Below are positions 24,752 through 35,849 of a stretch of DNA of 64,000 bases, piece after piece (within the stretch, counting starts at the first letter, position 1; every line of letters begins with the position of its first letter). This stretch comes from Schistosoma haematobium (lineage: Eukaryota; Platyhelminthes; Trematoda; Strigeidida; Schistosomatidae), in contig NC_067197.1 of NCBI RefSeq assembly GCF_000699445.3, positions 28,255,809-28,319,808 on the forward strand, in the 5' to 3' direction. Under the pieces are notes generated by a model. It was not told the origin of the DNA and made no database searches. It saw nothing but the letters and a program-made list of their open reading frames with translations. The position numbers and the translations under genes were made by a program.

Positions 24752-25053
24752 ATACAAAATTCAATTTCAATAGTTGAGATCATGAGTCAATTGAAGCTAA
24801 ACGACCACTCAAAACCTGGAAGCACTGGACGGCCATTTCATCCTATAGTGGTATTCCTCAGCAATGTTCATCCACAATCCTGCCTCGTGGGATTCAAACT
24901 CAGGACCTATTGGTCTCGTAAGCAAACTCACTTCTGAGGAGTCTCGCAATAGGACGAAACAGCCGTCCAGTGCTTCTACGTTTTCCATATTGGTCTAACT
25001 TCCATTGATTCATGATCTCAACTATTGAAACCCCTTCTGATACAAAATTTAAT
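24752..25053. repeat. Family B inverted-pair insertion with target-site duplication
   Basis: The element body is 24766-25039. The left half is minus-strand family B, including a decayed hammerhead and tRNA-like B box; the right half is plus-strand family B starting just before a hammerhead. The ends are mutually inverted (ttcaatagttgagatcatga / tcatgatctcaactattgaa). It is flanked by atacaaaattcaat (24752-24765) and atacaaaatttaat (25040-25053), a 13/14 match, taken as the target-site duplication. This indicates one insertion event of the head-to-head structure rather than two insertions. Confidence 0.7.
24928..24973 (+). ncRNA. Hammerhead ribozyme (family B)
   Basis: CTGAGGA at 24934-24940, stem II GTCT...GGAC, GAAA at 24956-24959, stem III ACAGCCGT, and cleavage-site GTC ending at 24967. 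Stem I is CACTT/CAGTG with four of five pairs, so the core is intact. Confidence 0.65.
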
Positions 25054-25054
25054 C

Positions 25055-26785
25055 TTGATTAATATTACATGTTTTCTTTATTGTCTAAATAAGTTTTTGT
25101 TTTCAAACTTTTCAAATGTAAAAACTCATTTTATTAGATTCAAAGATCATGATTCTTGTTCTCATTGAATTCTTTTATATCACTCCATATATACGTATAA
25201 TTCTATCTTAAAGTATTAATTAAAATAAACCATATTTGCTGTTAAGATTAAAATCATTACATTAACATGGATGATTTGTTGTGAGTATTCCGTATTCTTC
25301 CACTAATTTTTTCCCTTAGTTTTATAATAGTGAATTTGATTCAGTTTTCAATTTGGTGATTTTTTTTCTTTCTGATATTCTCAACGTCAACAACAACATC
25401 ATCATCATCAGTACGCTTAATAGAATTTCATTAAGAAGTTTGTTTTTTGTTTTTTTTTGTTTTTTCTTCATTCTCTCTCTTTGGAACAGTTCATTGAAGT
25501 ATACTTGAAGTTTCAAATGATTGTTAACTTAGACATTAAAAAAGAATAAATAAATAAATTATAAAAGCACATAAGAGAAAAAGACAAAACAAGAAGAAAA
25601 AGAAAAAAGAGGAAGAAGAAGAAGAAGAAGACAAGACAGAGAAATAATTTAAAATGCATCTTATTTCTTTTTAGAAAAAAATGTGGAGTAAATTGAACTT
25701 TGCGTAATGATCAAATAAACGTTTATATTTAATTTCACCATAATCGAGTTAATGTATGTAGTGTAGATAAGTATTAACAGTAAGATAATGTGAATTATTC
25801 AAGTGGTCATTTATTCACAAAGCTGATTTTTTAAGAAGACATAACAATTTAAACGATATAGTAACAAAATATTGTATAAAATGGAATTTAAGAAGGTAGG
25901 AAAAAGACCTTTTTTGCAGATATTTTCTTGTAACTTTTAATGTCTATGAAGAATAGAAAAAGAAAATCAGTTTTTAACCAGTAAAACATAATAGCAAAGA
26001 TTAGTCTATTAAAAGTGGCGATAATAGACTAACATTAAGTTTAAATATACGTTTTTCTAGGTACAATGTAACTTCAAGAACTCGTGGACTATTGTAGCCA
26101 TGCTAAATAGTTTTCAATTATCCTAAAAATGCTCCACAGTGCACTTCTGTTTGTACTCAAAGTTTACATTTTTGAAAGTAACCAGCTGTATGCAAAGGAT
26201 AGGTTTCTTATGGCTAATGTGCATCCTGATCAGTTTTCTTTCCTATTGTAAAGTAACCTTCATATTAGAAATTTACACTCGATGAATCAGTCAGTAATTA
26301 TTTTTATTCAGTAGGTCAGTGGATTTCGTGCTGGAGACTGGAGGGATTTTTACCAGCTTGAAATCTCAATGTAAATATCGACGCTGGAAATGGAACTATA
26401 TACAGGTGATAAGTCTCAAATATAATAAACTCTGTTACATAATTTAGGTCAATCGTTCTCGTTACATATAGTACCACAGTCTTTCAAATATATCTCAAGA
26501 TGACATAAACTAAAAAGCTATTTTAAATAAAAAACCAATAAAAGGTGACTTTTGAATTTTCCATTAGCTACCTCAACTTCAAAACAAAATATATAAAATT
26601 CCTTGTGAATGGTTATATTTTTGTTAATTTAATTGAATATTTGCACTTTTTCTTCTTAATAATGGTTTCTACTTCATTTTGTTTCAAGTTACAAGTAACC
26701 GATAAACTTAATTAAACAAAATTACAAACAGAATATTTGTGGCTTGAAAATGCCTTTTCTGTAAACACATGCATTTTAATATCAG
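25055..26785. other. No gene seen; polypurine tract 25575-25645
   Basis: A pyrimidine-rich stretch with TTTTTTC and CATCATCATC runs (25365-25480) and an almost pure purine run with (GAA)n at about 25610-25630. Simple-sequence DNA, possibly able to form a triplex. No exon supported. Confidence 0.45.
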
Positions 26786-26787
26786 AA

Positions 26788-26920
26788 GGGGTTTTATAAA
26801 TATTATGGTAATTTTAATAGCTGAGATCATGAATAAATAGGACGAAACGACCAGTACTTCCAGGTTTTTCATAGTGTTCTAGCTTCAATTGACTCATGAT
26901 CTCAACTAATAAAATTACAT
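26788..26920 (+). repeat. Family B, internally deleted foldback copy
   Basis: It begins with tatcagaaggggttttataa, the usual terminal sequence, then gtaattttaatagctgagat, then abruptly aataggacgaaacgaccagt (second half of the hammerhead), the conserved ttccaggtttttcatagtg block and the inverted end gactcatgatctcaactaat. The tRNA-like head and CTGAGGA half are missing. Arms: about 26810-26835 and 26889-26916. Confidence 0.65.
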
Positions 26921-26924
26921 AAAT

Positions 26925-27885
26925 TTCAGTTTACTATAAGCTTAAGTATAATATTTCATTCTTATAAACTTGTACCAAGATCAAAGGTAATCTATCGGTG
27001 GCATGTGATCTTATTTTGCACTGACAAATGATAATATTTAAAATATTTGTATAACTATTTATCCATACAAAATCTCGTCTTATGGGATGTTGTCATGGAA
27101 ACAAGCATCATAATGTTTGTCAATTTATTTATTTTCTTACTTTTGAAAACAATAAAGCTTATTTCAAGATCATTTCACTTGATTTTTCTTGTTTCTTCAA
27201 TAAAACAAAATAGCGTTAGCTGAAAAGCATGAATGTAATCAAAATACATGTTACTCTGTATTATCAGGTTAGTTTGTGTTGTGTTTTTTTCTTCAAGGTT
27301 TGTGTTTGATACAAATGCACGCACAATTCACTATTATTCAATAATCATATATGCACCATATTGCTTTGATTATACAGCACATCATATGACTATCCTAATA
27401 ATGATAGTTTTTCTTTCACTTAATTATCATTTACACTATCATCATGACTGATAGCACGTAATGTATATTTTTAAACTATTGGTTTTCAGTATATTCGCTT
27501 TGTCAATTCGTATGCCTTTTACATTTCTTTTCAACTAATCATGCATTTTGTTCTTTAGTATAAAATTTACATAAATTTGGTGATGAACAAGGTTATGTTT
27601 TTTACTTCATAGTACTGATAGGATTATAACATTTATCATTATTGTTAACACTTTTCATTGTAACAGTGGATAATATTGTTTTACATAAAAAAACACGTTC
27701 GAATTACTTTGAAAGCTAAATCTTGGGTTTCACACTATGATGCTACATCAGATAGAGAAAATGTTCTATTATTAAAACTTACGTAAACGTTATTTAGATT
27801 ATGTGTGTTCTTTGTTTTTCTATTAGTATATCTAAAATGAACTGCCAAAAGAAAAAGAAACATCTTTATTAATAATGTACACGCG
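26925..27885. other. No gene seen
   Basis: AT-rich; no supported exon or repeat. Confidence 0.4.
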
Positions 27886-27889
27886 TCAT

Positions 27890-28205
27890 TTGGTTAGACT
27901 GAAAATAACGTAGAGCAGTTGTTAAAAGTTTTTTTTGAAAAGAGTTCATAACCAAGCGAGTATGAATACACTTTAAGGGAGATAAGTAAGAAGCATGTGT
28001 ATAAAATTGGTTTGCACTGGGTAGACGGAGGATGGATAATAGTGGAATACGAGATATACATTTCGCACCTTCTGGGACTTAACATTTGAATGCACTTGCA
28101 TTCCCGTGTTAATTTTCTCACCGAGACTCGAGCCTAGTGTCTTTCTCTACAAACGCCCCACGAGCTATTGAATGAGCTACTAAGTTCGGATAGTCACTAG
28201 TTTTC
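27890..28205 (-). repeat. Possible third tRNA-derived SINE
   Basis: On the minus strand, tagtagctcattcaatagct and aggctcgagtctcggtgaga have the spacing and sequence of degenerate pol III A and B boxes. The body continues to about 27890. It is not family A or B. No second copy was seen here, so the call is tentative. Confidence 0.35.
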
Positions 28206-28407
28206 TCATTGAGCATGGATTTTAACATAACTTGTAATAGTTTCAATTATCCCGTTGCCAATATTATTGACTAAATTTTTGATTAGTTTTGTGTAATAAT
28301 GCAGACACATCCATTTTAGGAGTTTAAAATAACAGAAAACGCTCGTCCTTGGTCCTACTAGTAACCACAGTTTAGCTGTTCAATAAAACTCGTGATAATA
28401 TCGGTAT

Positions 28408-28460
28408 ATATCGAGCAAATCCCTGCAGGATACACATATATCAACAAAGATTATTCGATA
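28408..28460 (+). repeat. Sm-alpha-like tail scrap (family A)
   Basis: tatcgagcaaatccctgcag and gatacacatatatcaacaaa align with 15393-15440. Short and diverged. Confidence 0.4.
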
Positions 28461-28509
28461 TTCTGTTATGAATATCAACAACAGGGGATGTCGTCGAATA
28501 CAATTAAAA

Positions 28510-31290
28510 AAACCTTCAAGACTACATATTTGAGTTTAAAATTTCCAAAGGCATAAACACATTTCAAAACGCTACTTTCGAGTAAGGAAATGAAATAAGA
28601 TAGTGTATAACTAAATAGAAAAGATGGAAGCATGAATGAAAACAGTATTTATTTCAATAAACTAGTTATATTCGAATTTTTTGTTTTTGATAATGATAAC
28701 TACAGAAAACAATAATACATTTGAACACTTAAATGAAGTTAGAAGATGTTAACTTATTCACTTTGTAGTAAATCATATAGTAATTTACTATTAAAAAAAT
28801 ATATTATAGTCGGCGTTTTTTATCTATTCAAGTACACAATCTTCCGCTCATCACTGAATAAATCATACTCATTATATTAAGTGAAATATAACTGAATTTA
28901 ATGTTTAGGCGTTTTTTTTTCTTTTCATGAAGATGTTTATGTTTTCTCGTTATGAAATCCATTTTTACAGTGATTATTTCGTTATTTGACAGACGAAGAC
29001 GGTTCATCCACACTAGATTTATGTATATATTCTAAATAAATAAGGGAACGTAATAACAAGAACAAGAAGATGAAAAACAAACAAACAAACACTGTAATAG
29101 AACTTGAGGTAAATAAATTAGATCATAAGTATGTTGAAAATAACAGCCAATTACTATGATAAATTAAATAATAATATACTTCTATCCATCTAACTGTTTC
29201 TCATATAAAAACATATTTGAAGTGAATTCTTCGTTTCGATGATCATTTTTATTACCGCTTACAATTTATTAACTTCTCTTTCTATCTCTCTCTCTCGCCA
29301 CTTATATATTCTTCCAGTTCACTGACTGATTGGTTACTTGCAAAGCATTATACTGGTTATCAAGGGTTTTAATAAGTTTATATTCAAATACAAATTGAAC
29401 TAATGGTTTTGTACATAATTTCAAACACTTTGTAAACAGTGTTATTTTTTAGAAATTGTTATGAGTCAGAAAACTTAGAAGCATTGAACAGATATGTCAC
29501 TATTATCCAATATTTACTTAAAGTCCTCAAACACAGTAGAATTTGCAATAATATATCATCTATTAATTTACTCAGTATCCAAACATTTAGGCTTTTATGG
29601 GTAAGTAGACTTCGTAGTTCAACGGCAAGTCACCTACTGGACACGAGGATTGATGATGATCTAACTAACGAGGCGAAAGTGAATGATAAACAGTCAGTTT
29701 TATTTTATTAGGCTGCACGGAAAACACAGTAGTTAGAATGCTTGTATTTGACCATAATATTCATAGTGAGCCAGTATTTAAGCTTCAACTGCCTTAGCAA
29801 TTTAAATGACTTAAACATTTTGATTCTATCTTTTTCTTTTCATTTAGTTGAAATCATGATCTAGGTTCGTAAATGTGGATTACTGAGTAATCCTATGCTA
29901 TGACGAAGTAGTTGTTCAATGTTTTCTGGTTTTCAGTGGTGGTCTAGCTAAGATCAGTTCATGATATGAACTACTACCTAAAAAATTATTTTACAAATGC
30001 ATTTATACCTCCTAAATATTTTCTAGGCAGACAATTCAACCCATTAAATCATTTAACATAGGAATAACTGGTCATTTTTGTGCATATGAAATATGTAATG
30101 AATTTGCATCGTACAATAATTTCACTGATAAACTTGCTAAACATCCTATCATCCTATTGTTTAGGTCACATGAATAACATTACTATTGATATTATTTAGT
30201 AGACTTTCACCACATTAGTTTGAATGTTTGAACAGTGTAGTCCACATTGAACAATGATACTAAACGAAATGTCTGATTAAATGTTGACAAGATAAATTCT
30301 GTAAACTTGTTTTGTATTAGTTTGTGACTGTTGTTTTTCAAATTAAGTCAGTTAGTTCAATTCATACAAAATATGAACAAAACCACCTATCTCAAAAACA
30401 GTTATTTATCTTGAATACCATTAGAACATCAATCGCGGTTGCATAGTAAAAGTGATGACCAAGTTTCTTACAAATTGTATATTTACTTGAGCACAGTACT
30501 ATTGGATTTTAAAGTATATATATATATCTTTGTGATTGTGCAGCTTGGAAAATGAATTCATCGTAAAGAGAACTCTTCACTGAACTAACCTTTCTTATTT
30601 AATGTCTTCATGGATACATTCCGTATACGGATACAAGTTTAAGCAAATATCTAATCATCTGAATTTACTTTCCAGTACTTTGTCTTCTTTTATTTTTTCT
30701 TGTGCGAAATGATTTAACTATGGCAACTTTAAATTAAAACCGGAAAAGAAAATACCATTTTTCGTTGTTGTTGTTGTTGGTGGTGATAGCGGTGGTGTTA
30801 ATCAGTTTTTAAGTTCAATATAAAAATTATACAGTTCCACTTGAACTTGAATATAATTCTCATTTCAATGAATTACCTCTTGTCATTGACATTGTTTTCT
30901 AACTTCTTCTTTTAAAAATGAAAAAAATGATCATTTGACTGTAATTTGTGTTTGAAAAAAGAAGAGGAAAGAAAAAAAAGAAAACCCCCAGTTTATTTTT
31001 TTTTAAAAAAGAAGACAAATCTAAGATTAAATTGATACTTGAAAAAATTAAGAAGTCGATGAAAATGGTTCAATTTTAATGATCATTGTTTATTATTTAT
31101 GAATGGATATTGTGGAAAAAACAATGTCACTTATATAAATTTAAATAAGATTATTTACTTATATCATTTTATAGAATCAGTTGAGTGTACTATCATTATG
31201 ATAGAGCAAGTCAGATTAGTTTAATTGAAAATATGATTTAGAAAATTTAAAGGTATTTAAATCATTATAAGTCAAATATCTTCATACATA
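28510..31290. other. No gene seen
   Basis: AT-rich. A 90-codon frame at 29439-29711 lacks any recognisable domain. A (GTT)n/(GGT)n run lies at 30765-30797 and A/G-rich homopolymers at 30955-31015. Confidence 0.4.
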
Positions 31291-31294
31291 ATGA

Positions 31295-31745
31295 CTTCTG
31301 CATTGAGATGGTGAGGAAGATTTGTAGCTCAGGTGGATGATTTTGATGGAGGTTTGTTCTCTGTGCTGGATGGTTTGGTTGTGAAGCTTTCATCGTTCTT
31401 CTGAACGACATTATCAGCACAAACTTTAAATAGAAGTGAAGTGTTCGAATTTCTTCATGTGCGTTTCACAGCTTGTTCTGTACACCTCGATGTTGTGCAC
31501 AAATATAGGAACAAAAATCAAAGCAATGGAAGACAACCAAAACAAAGGAGTAAACAATGACAAATTTGAGGTCAATAAGAACCAGTCAACGACGAGGTGT
31601 GCAGAACAAGCTGTGAAACGTATATGGAGAAATTCAAACACTTTATTTCTATTTGAAGTTTGTGCTGATGATGTCGTTCAGAAGAACGATGAAAGCTCCA
31701 CAACCAAACCATCCAGCTCAGAGAACAAAAATCCATCAAAATGAC
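31295..31745. repeat. Family D foldback element (~450 bp)
   Basis: Long imperfect inverted repeat. The left arm (about 31340-31492) and right arm (about 31593-31740) are complementary over most of their length, for example gttcttctgaacgacattat / tgatgtcgttcagaagaac and cacagcttgttctg / cagaacaagctgtg. The ~100 bp centre includes aaaggagtaaacaatgacaa, which in the copy at 35094 lies directly after a Penelope-like coding remnant. Frames on both strands (31426-31744) are by-products of the arms. Confidence 0.75.
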
Positions 31746-31749
31746 TTTT

Positions 31750-32320
31750 ATATACTAGGTATTCAATTTCTGTCAAACCGTTTGTTCAATTATTGGCAAA
31801 TAATCGTATTAACTCGTTATAAGTGTCTGATTGTAAAATGTTTCCGTGATCAACTGGCTTTAAAAATATAATTCTAAAAACTAAAATTTTTTTTAAAGAA
31901 TCCATCGAGTATGTTTATTATTACGGCTAAACCATTACTTATTGTTACATGAAATAACTCACTTTAGATTATAATCTTATATTTTGTGTCTGAAAGAGAT
32001 AAACTGAATGCCTTTGATTCGAATTCCAGTCAAGTTAGATAGAATCATTACTGAACATCTGTGAACAGTATGAACGTATTTCATTTCTTTAGGATTATTC
32101 TACACACCATATTGAACGTAACCAGAATATTATGGAATATAGTTATATAAAAAGAACATGGTGATTTGTTTATTTAAAAAAATAGGCTTTCTTACACGAT
32201 GCATTATCCAAGATTATCTATTTGCCATAGAAAAGTGATTATAGAAAGTAATATCACTACTAATTGTAAATAGTACCATCGCTTTTAATTTTAACATCAT
32301 TCATCAATTTAATGTAACTC
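31750..32320. other. No gene seen
   Basis: AT-rich; no supported feature. Confidence 0.4.
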
Positions 32321-32324
32321 AATC

Positions 32325-32365
32325 CGTAGCGCTCCTAGGGCTATTACCGGTCCCATACTAAAAGT
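32325..32365 (-). repeat. Repeat family G fragment
   Basis: On the minus strand, gtatgggaccggtaatagcc with ctaggagcgct is a decayed form of the G block at 2660-2690 and 51830-51850. It lies downstream of the Penelope-like remnant on the same strand. Confidence 0.4.
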
Positions 32366-32430
32366 ACGGAAGAAAAAGATAATGAAAGAAATGACAAATT
32401 TTTCAAAGAATAGAGTCGATCAAGGATCAG

Positions 32431-32700
32431 CTATAACGTATTTCTATGTTGAGAGAGGTTGTATAAGCGCCTTTTAAGTACAAGAATAAGTTTATGTATA
32501 TGGATTTGAATGATTTCTGTGGTATGGAAAAGAATAATCAATAAATTACAAGATAAATTTAGTGGAAGATAATGGGTTATTTTAAAAGCTTCGATCAAGT
32601 CAGTTTGATATCCAGTGTCAACTAAGTGATAAGGAATAGAACTCCTGATCACACTGAACTACCCTTCGCTCGACAAAACCGGATGGTGTTCTGCTATATG
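32431..32700 (-). pseudogene. Penelope-like element C-terminal coding remnant
   Basis: The minus-strand frame reads SSIPYHLVDTGYQTDLIEAF near its start, which parallels SSIAKHIIETGHKIDLNSAF in the minus frame at 57813-58007. Both resemble the C-terminal region of Penelope-like element proteins (S-x-x-x-H-x-x-x-T-G-H pattern). The frame loses similarity in the middle and recovers a (L)VLKRRLYNLSQH end comparable to LCVQKHFVLTLNL in the other copy. No catalytic domain is left. The family assignment is inferred from pattern, not from a search. Confidence 0.5.
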
Positions 32701-32704
32701 ATGA

Positions 32705-33000
32705 TAAACTTGTAAAGTTGTACGCTCTAAATATATTAAAAGAAATGTTAGATTATTAATGGAGATACAGAATGTTGAATTAAACGACATACTTGTACAG
32801 TTAATAGTTCAATGTTATCTAGAGCTCCATATATCGACTTTTGTTTAAATTAACAAATATATTTCAGAAATATGTGATATAATGTTCGAACTATTGTACA
32901 TTTTAAGCTAGTAGCCTAAAAAGCTGATCGAAAGAATATTTTATCTACCTGAAGACCAATATGTAATTAACTAAAACGCAAAATTGCTATACCTTATATC
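32705..33000. other. No gene seen
   Basis: AT-rich spacer. Confidence 0.4.
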
Positions 33001-33007
33001 TAATTAG

Positions 33008-33465
33008 TATCAGAAAGGGTTTTGTGGAGATTGTAGTAATTTCAATAGTTGAGATCATGAGTCAATTGAAGCTAGAACACCATGGAAAACCTGAAAGCAC
33101 TGGATGACCGTTTTATCCTATTGTGGGACTCCTCAGCAGTATGCATCCACGACCCCGCCTCTCGGGATTCGAACCCAGGACCTGCCAGTCTCGCGCGCGA
33201 CCACTTAACCACTACATCACTGAGCTGGTTAGTATCCAACAGTGTTAATGTCTAACTTCAACTAATCCACAAAATTGAGCGACACATCCACCATCGTCAT
33301 CATTGAGTTACTATCACACAACTGACCCGGTTGAACTCCACTGGTCACTGCTTCTCACTAGAACTCCAGGTTATACATCTTGAAACCAGTCACTAGTGAG
33401 CATAAGTTGATTCGTATCAAAAGGGGGGTTTTGTGGAGATTGTAGTAATTTTAATAGTTGAGATC
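33008..33465 (-). mobile_element. Family B element with terminal direct repeats
   Basis: Read on the minus strand, it has a ~50-bp terminal sequence (ctcaactattaaaattacta, caatctccacaaaaccccc), a body, an A-box region (gtgatgtagtggttaag), an excellent B box (GGTTCGAATCC), a hammerhead and the terminal sequence again. The two terminal copies (33008-33056 and 33415-33465) are direct repeats with a period of about 407 bp, matching the 405-bp period of the copy at 58.4 kb. The hammerhead has CTGAGGA and GTCCC but GATAAAAC in place of GACGAAAC, so the essential GAAA is damaged. Possible target-site duplication: atctaattag (left) / atctgattac (right, partly within the repeat), 8/10. Confidence 0.75.
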
Positions 33466-33469
33466 TGAT

Positions 33470-33865
33470 TACCTAAAACTATACCATTTTAGAATCAAGA
33501 CATTTTATTATTCCCGTTATAAAAGGTTTTTTTTATTACGGTAACTGTTTCACTCAAGACGTTAATGCTGGATTATTTGGGAATTGTTTAACAATCAAGA
33601 TGATAGACGAATTTTTTTTAAATTTTTGTTTGATACTTATATGAATAACTTCTATTTATTTTTACCCTTAAAAGTATGTTGTTCTATGAAGTTGAAAAAC
33701 AACATTCCTTTCAAGTTTCTAATACTTCAAAATCACTTTTGGGGGGGGTATTTTTTTATTGTAATCTGCACACGAAAAAAAAGGTATTCTGAAGTTTGAT
33801 ATGATTTTGATTCTGATGGATTATTTGATCAAATAAATCTTAAATAACAAACAGAAGTAGAATAT
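33470..33865. other. No gene seen
   Basis: AT-rich with a G8 run near 33741. No exon supported. Confidence 0.4.
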
Positions 33866-33867
33866 TC

Positions 33868-34190
33868 ATTTGACGTTGTTTGTTTGGCATATTTGCATCC
33901 TATGTGAACAGACCGATTGCAGTCCTAAACAACAATGGGAAGATACAAATAAACAACACTAAGTGAATTTAAACTTCACCTTAGTGCATAAACAAGTTGC
34001 TATCAGGAATCAGTGGCTAAACGGATAAAGTGATGGCATTTGTAGTGAACGGTACTGGGTTCGAATTCTAGAGTGAACATAAACTCTGGGATGCAGGTAT
34101 ATCCAACTGACGAGTCCCAAATAAGACGAAACATGTGTCCTAGATTTCACTGCTAGTCACCTTTCATTTTTGCTTAAAAATAGAATATAA
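33868..34190 (+). mobile_element. Sm-alpha-like hammerhead SINE (family A), near complete
   Basis: The order is tail block (tgcagtcctaaacaacaatg ...), tRNA-like head and hammerhead. The A box TGGCTAAACGG (34014-34024) fits TRGYNNARNNG exactly, and the B box GGTTCGAATTC (34058-34068) is one base off consensus. The hammerhead follows at 34088-34153, then tttcatttttgctta. The tail block preceding the head implies that units were joined in tandem. The tRNA-like head plus hammerhead is the organisation known for schistosome Sm-alpha; assignment to that family is from recall, not alignment. Confidence 0.75.
34088..34153 (+). ncRNA. Sm-alpha-type hammerhead ribozyme
   Basis: CTGACGA at 34107-34113, stem II GTC...GAC with a C-A mismatch above it, GAAA at 34128-34131, stem III ACATGTGT and cleavage-site GTC. 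Stem I has an inner ATCCAA/CTAGAT helix with one mismatch and an outer GCAG/CTGC helix around an internal loop, as in natural schistosome hammerheads. Likely weakened by the stem mismatches. Confidence 0.7.
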
Positions 34191-34880
34191 TCCAAAAAAT
34201 AAAGAGGCATTTACGGTTATTTTATTGAAAGATTGTCTAAAATTTATTGCTTCGGATAATGTATATTAAATTGAAGAGTCGTATATTAGTTTATATATTT
34301 TTGAAGAATAATCCCATATCTGTAACGATATATTTGCAAAATATTTTGACCAATCATTAAGGAATTACTTACATTTTGTTGTTTTAACTTTTTGTTGTAC
34401 TGTAATCACTTGCCAAATTGTCAGATAGATTAGGAATATCTATTGTTTATTATAGTTAAATAAATAATAAATATTAATCTGTATTTCGTTTATGTCTGAA
34501 TACAAAGCCTCAATCTGGTTTAGGGCGTAGTGTTTCAGTGTTTTTCTGTTGGAGTAGACCCCGTTTCTTCTCAGTGATGTATAGTGCAATTTAGGATAGT
34601 GACATGATTCGATGCACGAATATTTGTTCTAATATAAGTTGAGTTATTATTGTACACTAATGAATTGTTTCTGTTGAAGTCCAGTGAATTTGATTAACGT
34701 CATAAGGTTAACAGTTAGCCTGTGGTATATTTTATTTAGAATTTGAATGAGGAACCTACTAATACAACAAATCTAATGAGAAATAGAATAGACAGAACAT
34801 TTGACCCAACAACACTTTAACGTATATGAGATTGAGTAGAGATATCCTAGGCAGCTTTATATTTTTAACAAAACTCATAA
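34190..34880. other. Possible upstream remnant of a Penelope-like ORF
   Basis: No intact frame. Because the coding scrap at 34887 begins abruptly, part of this stretch may be its decayed upstream sequence, but no motif could be read. Confidence 0.3.
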
Positions 34881-34886
34881 ATTAAT

Positions 34887-35093
34887 ATGGAAAAATCTGT
34901 TTTCATAGTAGCATTTAATGAATTTGGTCACAGAGATAGGACTAATAAACGCACCAGAGGATTTTTAGAAATTTACTACTCAGGTAAATTAGCAATCAAC
35001 AAATACATTGAAATCAATCCAATCTACCAAACTGTCAGAAAAATGATGGACAAATACAAGACGAGGAATCAAATCAAAGTGACATACAATTAA
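34887..35093 (+). pseudogene. Penelope-like/GIY-YIG-type C-terminal coding remnant
   Basis: A 68-codon frame ending in TAA. The stretch RTNKRTRGFLEIYYSGKLAI followed by NKYIEINPIYQ resembles the C-terminal motif of Penelope-type or GIY-YIG-linked retroelement proteins (R-x-x-R-x-x-L-E-x-W/Y-x-S-x-x-x-I-N-x-H/Y-I-x-I/L-P-x-Y). The initiating Met is probably not the true start. Family D sequence starts immediately after the stop, which makes D a candidate 3' untranslated or terminal repeat region of this element. Confidence 0.5.
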
Positions 35094-35845
35094 GATAAAG
35101 GAGTAGACAATGACAGGTTAAGAGTTAACAATAACCAATGAAGAACGAGGTCTACAGGACAAACTGTGAGTCATATGTAGGGAAATTCGAACACTTCACT
35201 TCTAGCTGATGTTTACGCTAACGATATTGTTATGCTCATATGCCATGTTAATTATCACGTGACATAATCGCCAGTCAGAACACCGACTTATATGTCTTTG
35301 GTACTATGCCAAACCAACGACGCGTTAACCATTACGATCAGACTAAAGTTAACTGAGTCCTTATTGGTTCCTCTCGTATAGATCTGTCCGTTTCAGTCTA
35401 GAACACCAATATCAGCTTTGACCGTATGAATCTTGTATTTGAGACATACGCAGTTTATACACAAGCAAACCACTCCATATCATACCGTAAAATAGAAAAT
35501 AACAATATTACAAGATCAAGCCAAAAGTGGCTGTGAGTGTGAAAGACTCTAACTAATAAACTGACACAAAGTCAAGAATAGTAAATCGTATAATAATAAT
35601 CGATAATTCAAATAGAAGTTTATGATAAAAGCAATGTGAATGTACATTTAATATTGTTACTTAACAGTTATCCATAAAGAATATATATATATATATATAT
35701 ATATAATCCATAAAAAATTCCTAGCAGTTACCATTTATTTATTCTTCGTTAGGATATAAGAGATGTTGTTCAACAGAACAGTGAAAGCTTCATGACCAAA
35801 CCATTCAGTTCAGAGAACAAAACTCCATTTAGAAAAATTTGTAAC
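35094..35845 (+). repeat. Family D copy split by an inserted segment
   Basis: 35094-35245 matches the central and right-arm part of the 31.3 kb foldback (gagtagacaatgacaggtta, cgaggtctacaggacaaact, attcgaacacttcacttcta). The continuation (gatgttgttcaacagaacag, tgaaagcttcatgaccaaac, cattcagttcagagaacaaa) appears only at 35760-35840. The ~515 bp between them is foreign to D and includes a reversed A-box-like block (cgcgttaaccattacgatca, 35321-35340) and a (TA)n run at 35680-35704. Confidence 0.55.
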
Positions 35846-35849
35846 TTTT

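Noticed and set aside
29439..29711. 90-codon plus-strand frame preceded by a T-rich AG
   Set aside because: An acceptor-like tttttag lies upstream, but the protein has no recognisable motif and no donor was identified.
31660..31695. Hammerhead-like string in family D (CTGATGA ... GAAAG around a strong hairpin GTCGTTC-AGAA-GAACGAT)
   Set aside because: An extra unpaired U would lie between the core A and stem II, and no stem I can form next to the core. Other copies have CTGATAA. I regard it as a plain hairpin, not a supported ribozyme.
31436..31744. 102-codon frame across the family D foldback
   Set aside because: It runs through both arm and spacer of an inverted repeat; other copies do not keep the frame.
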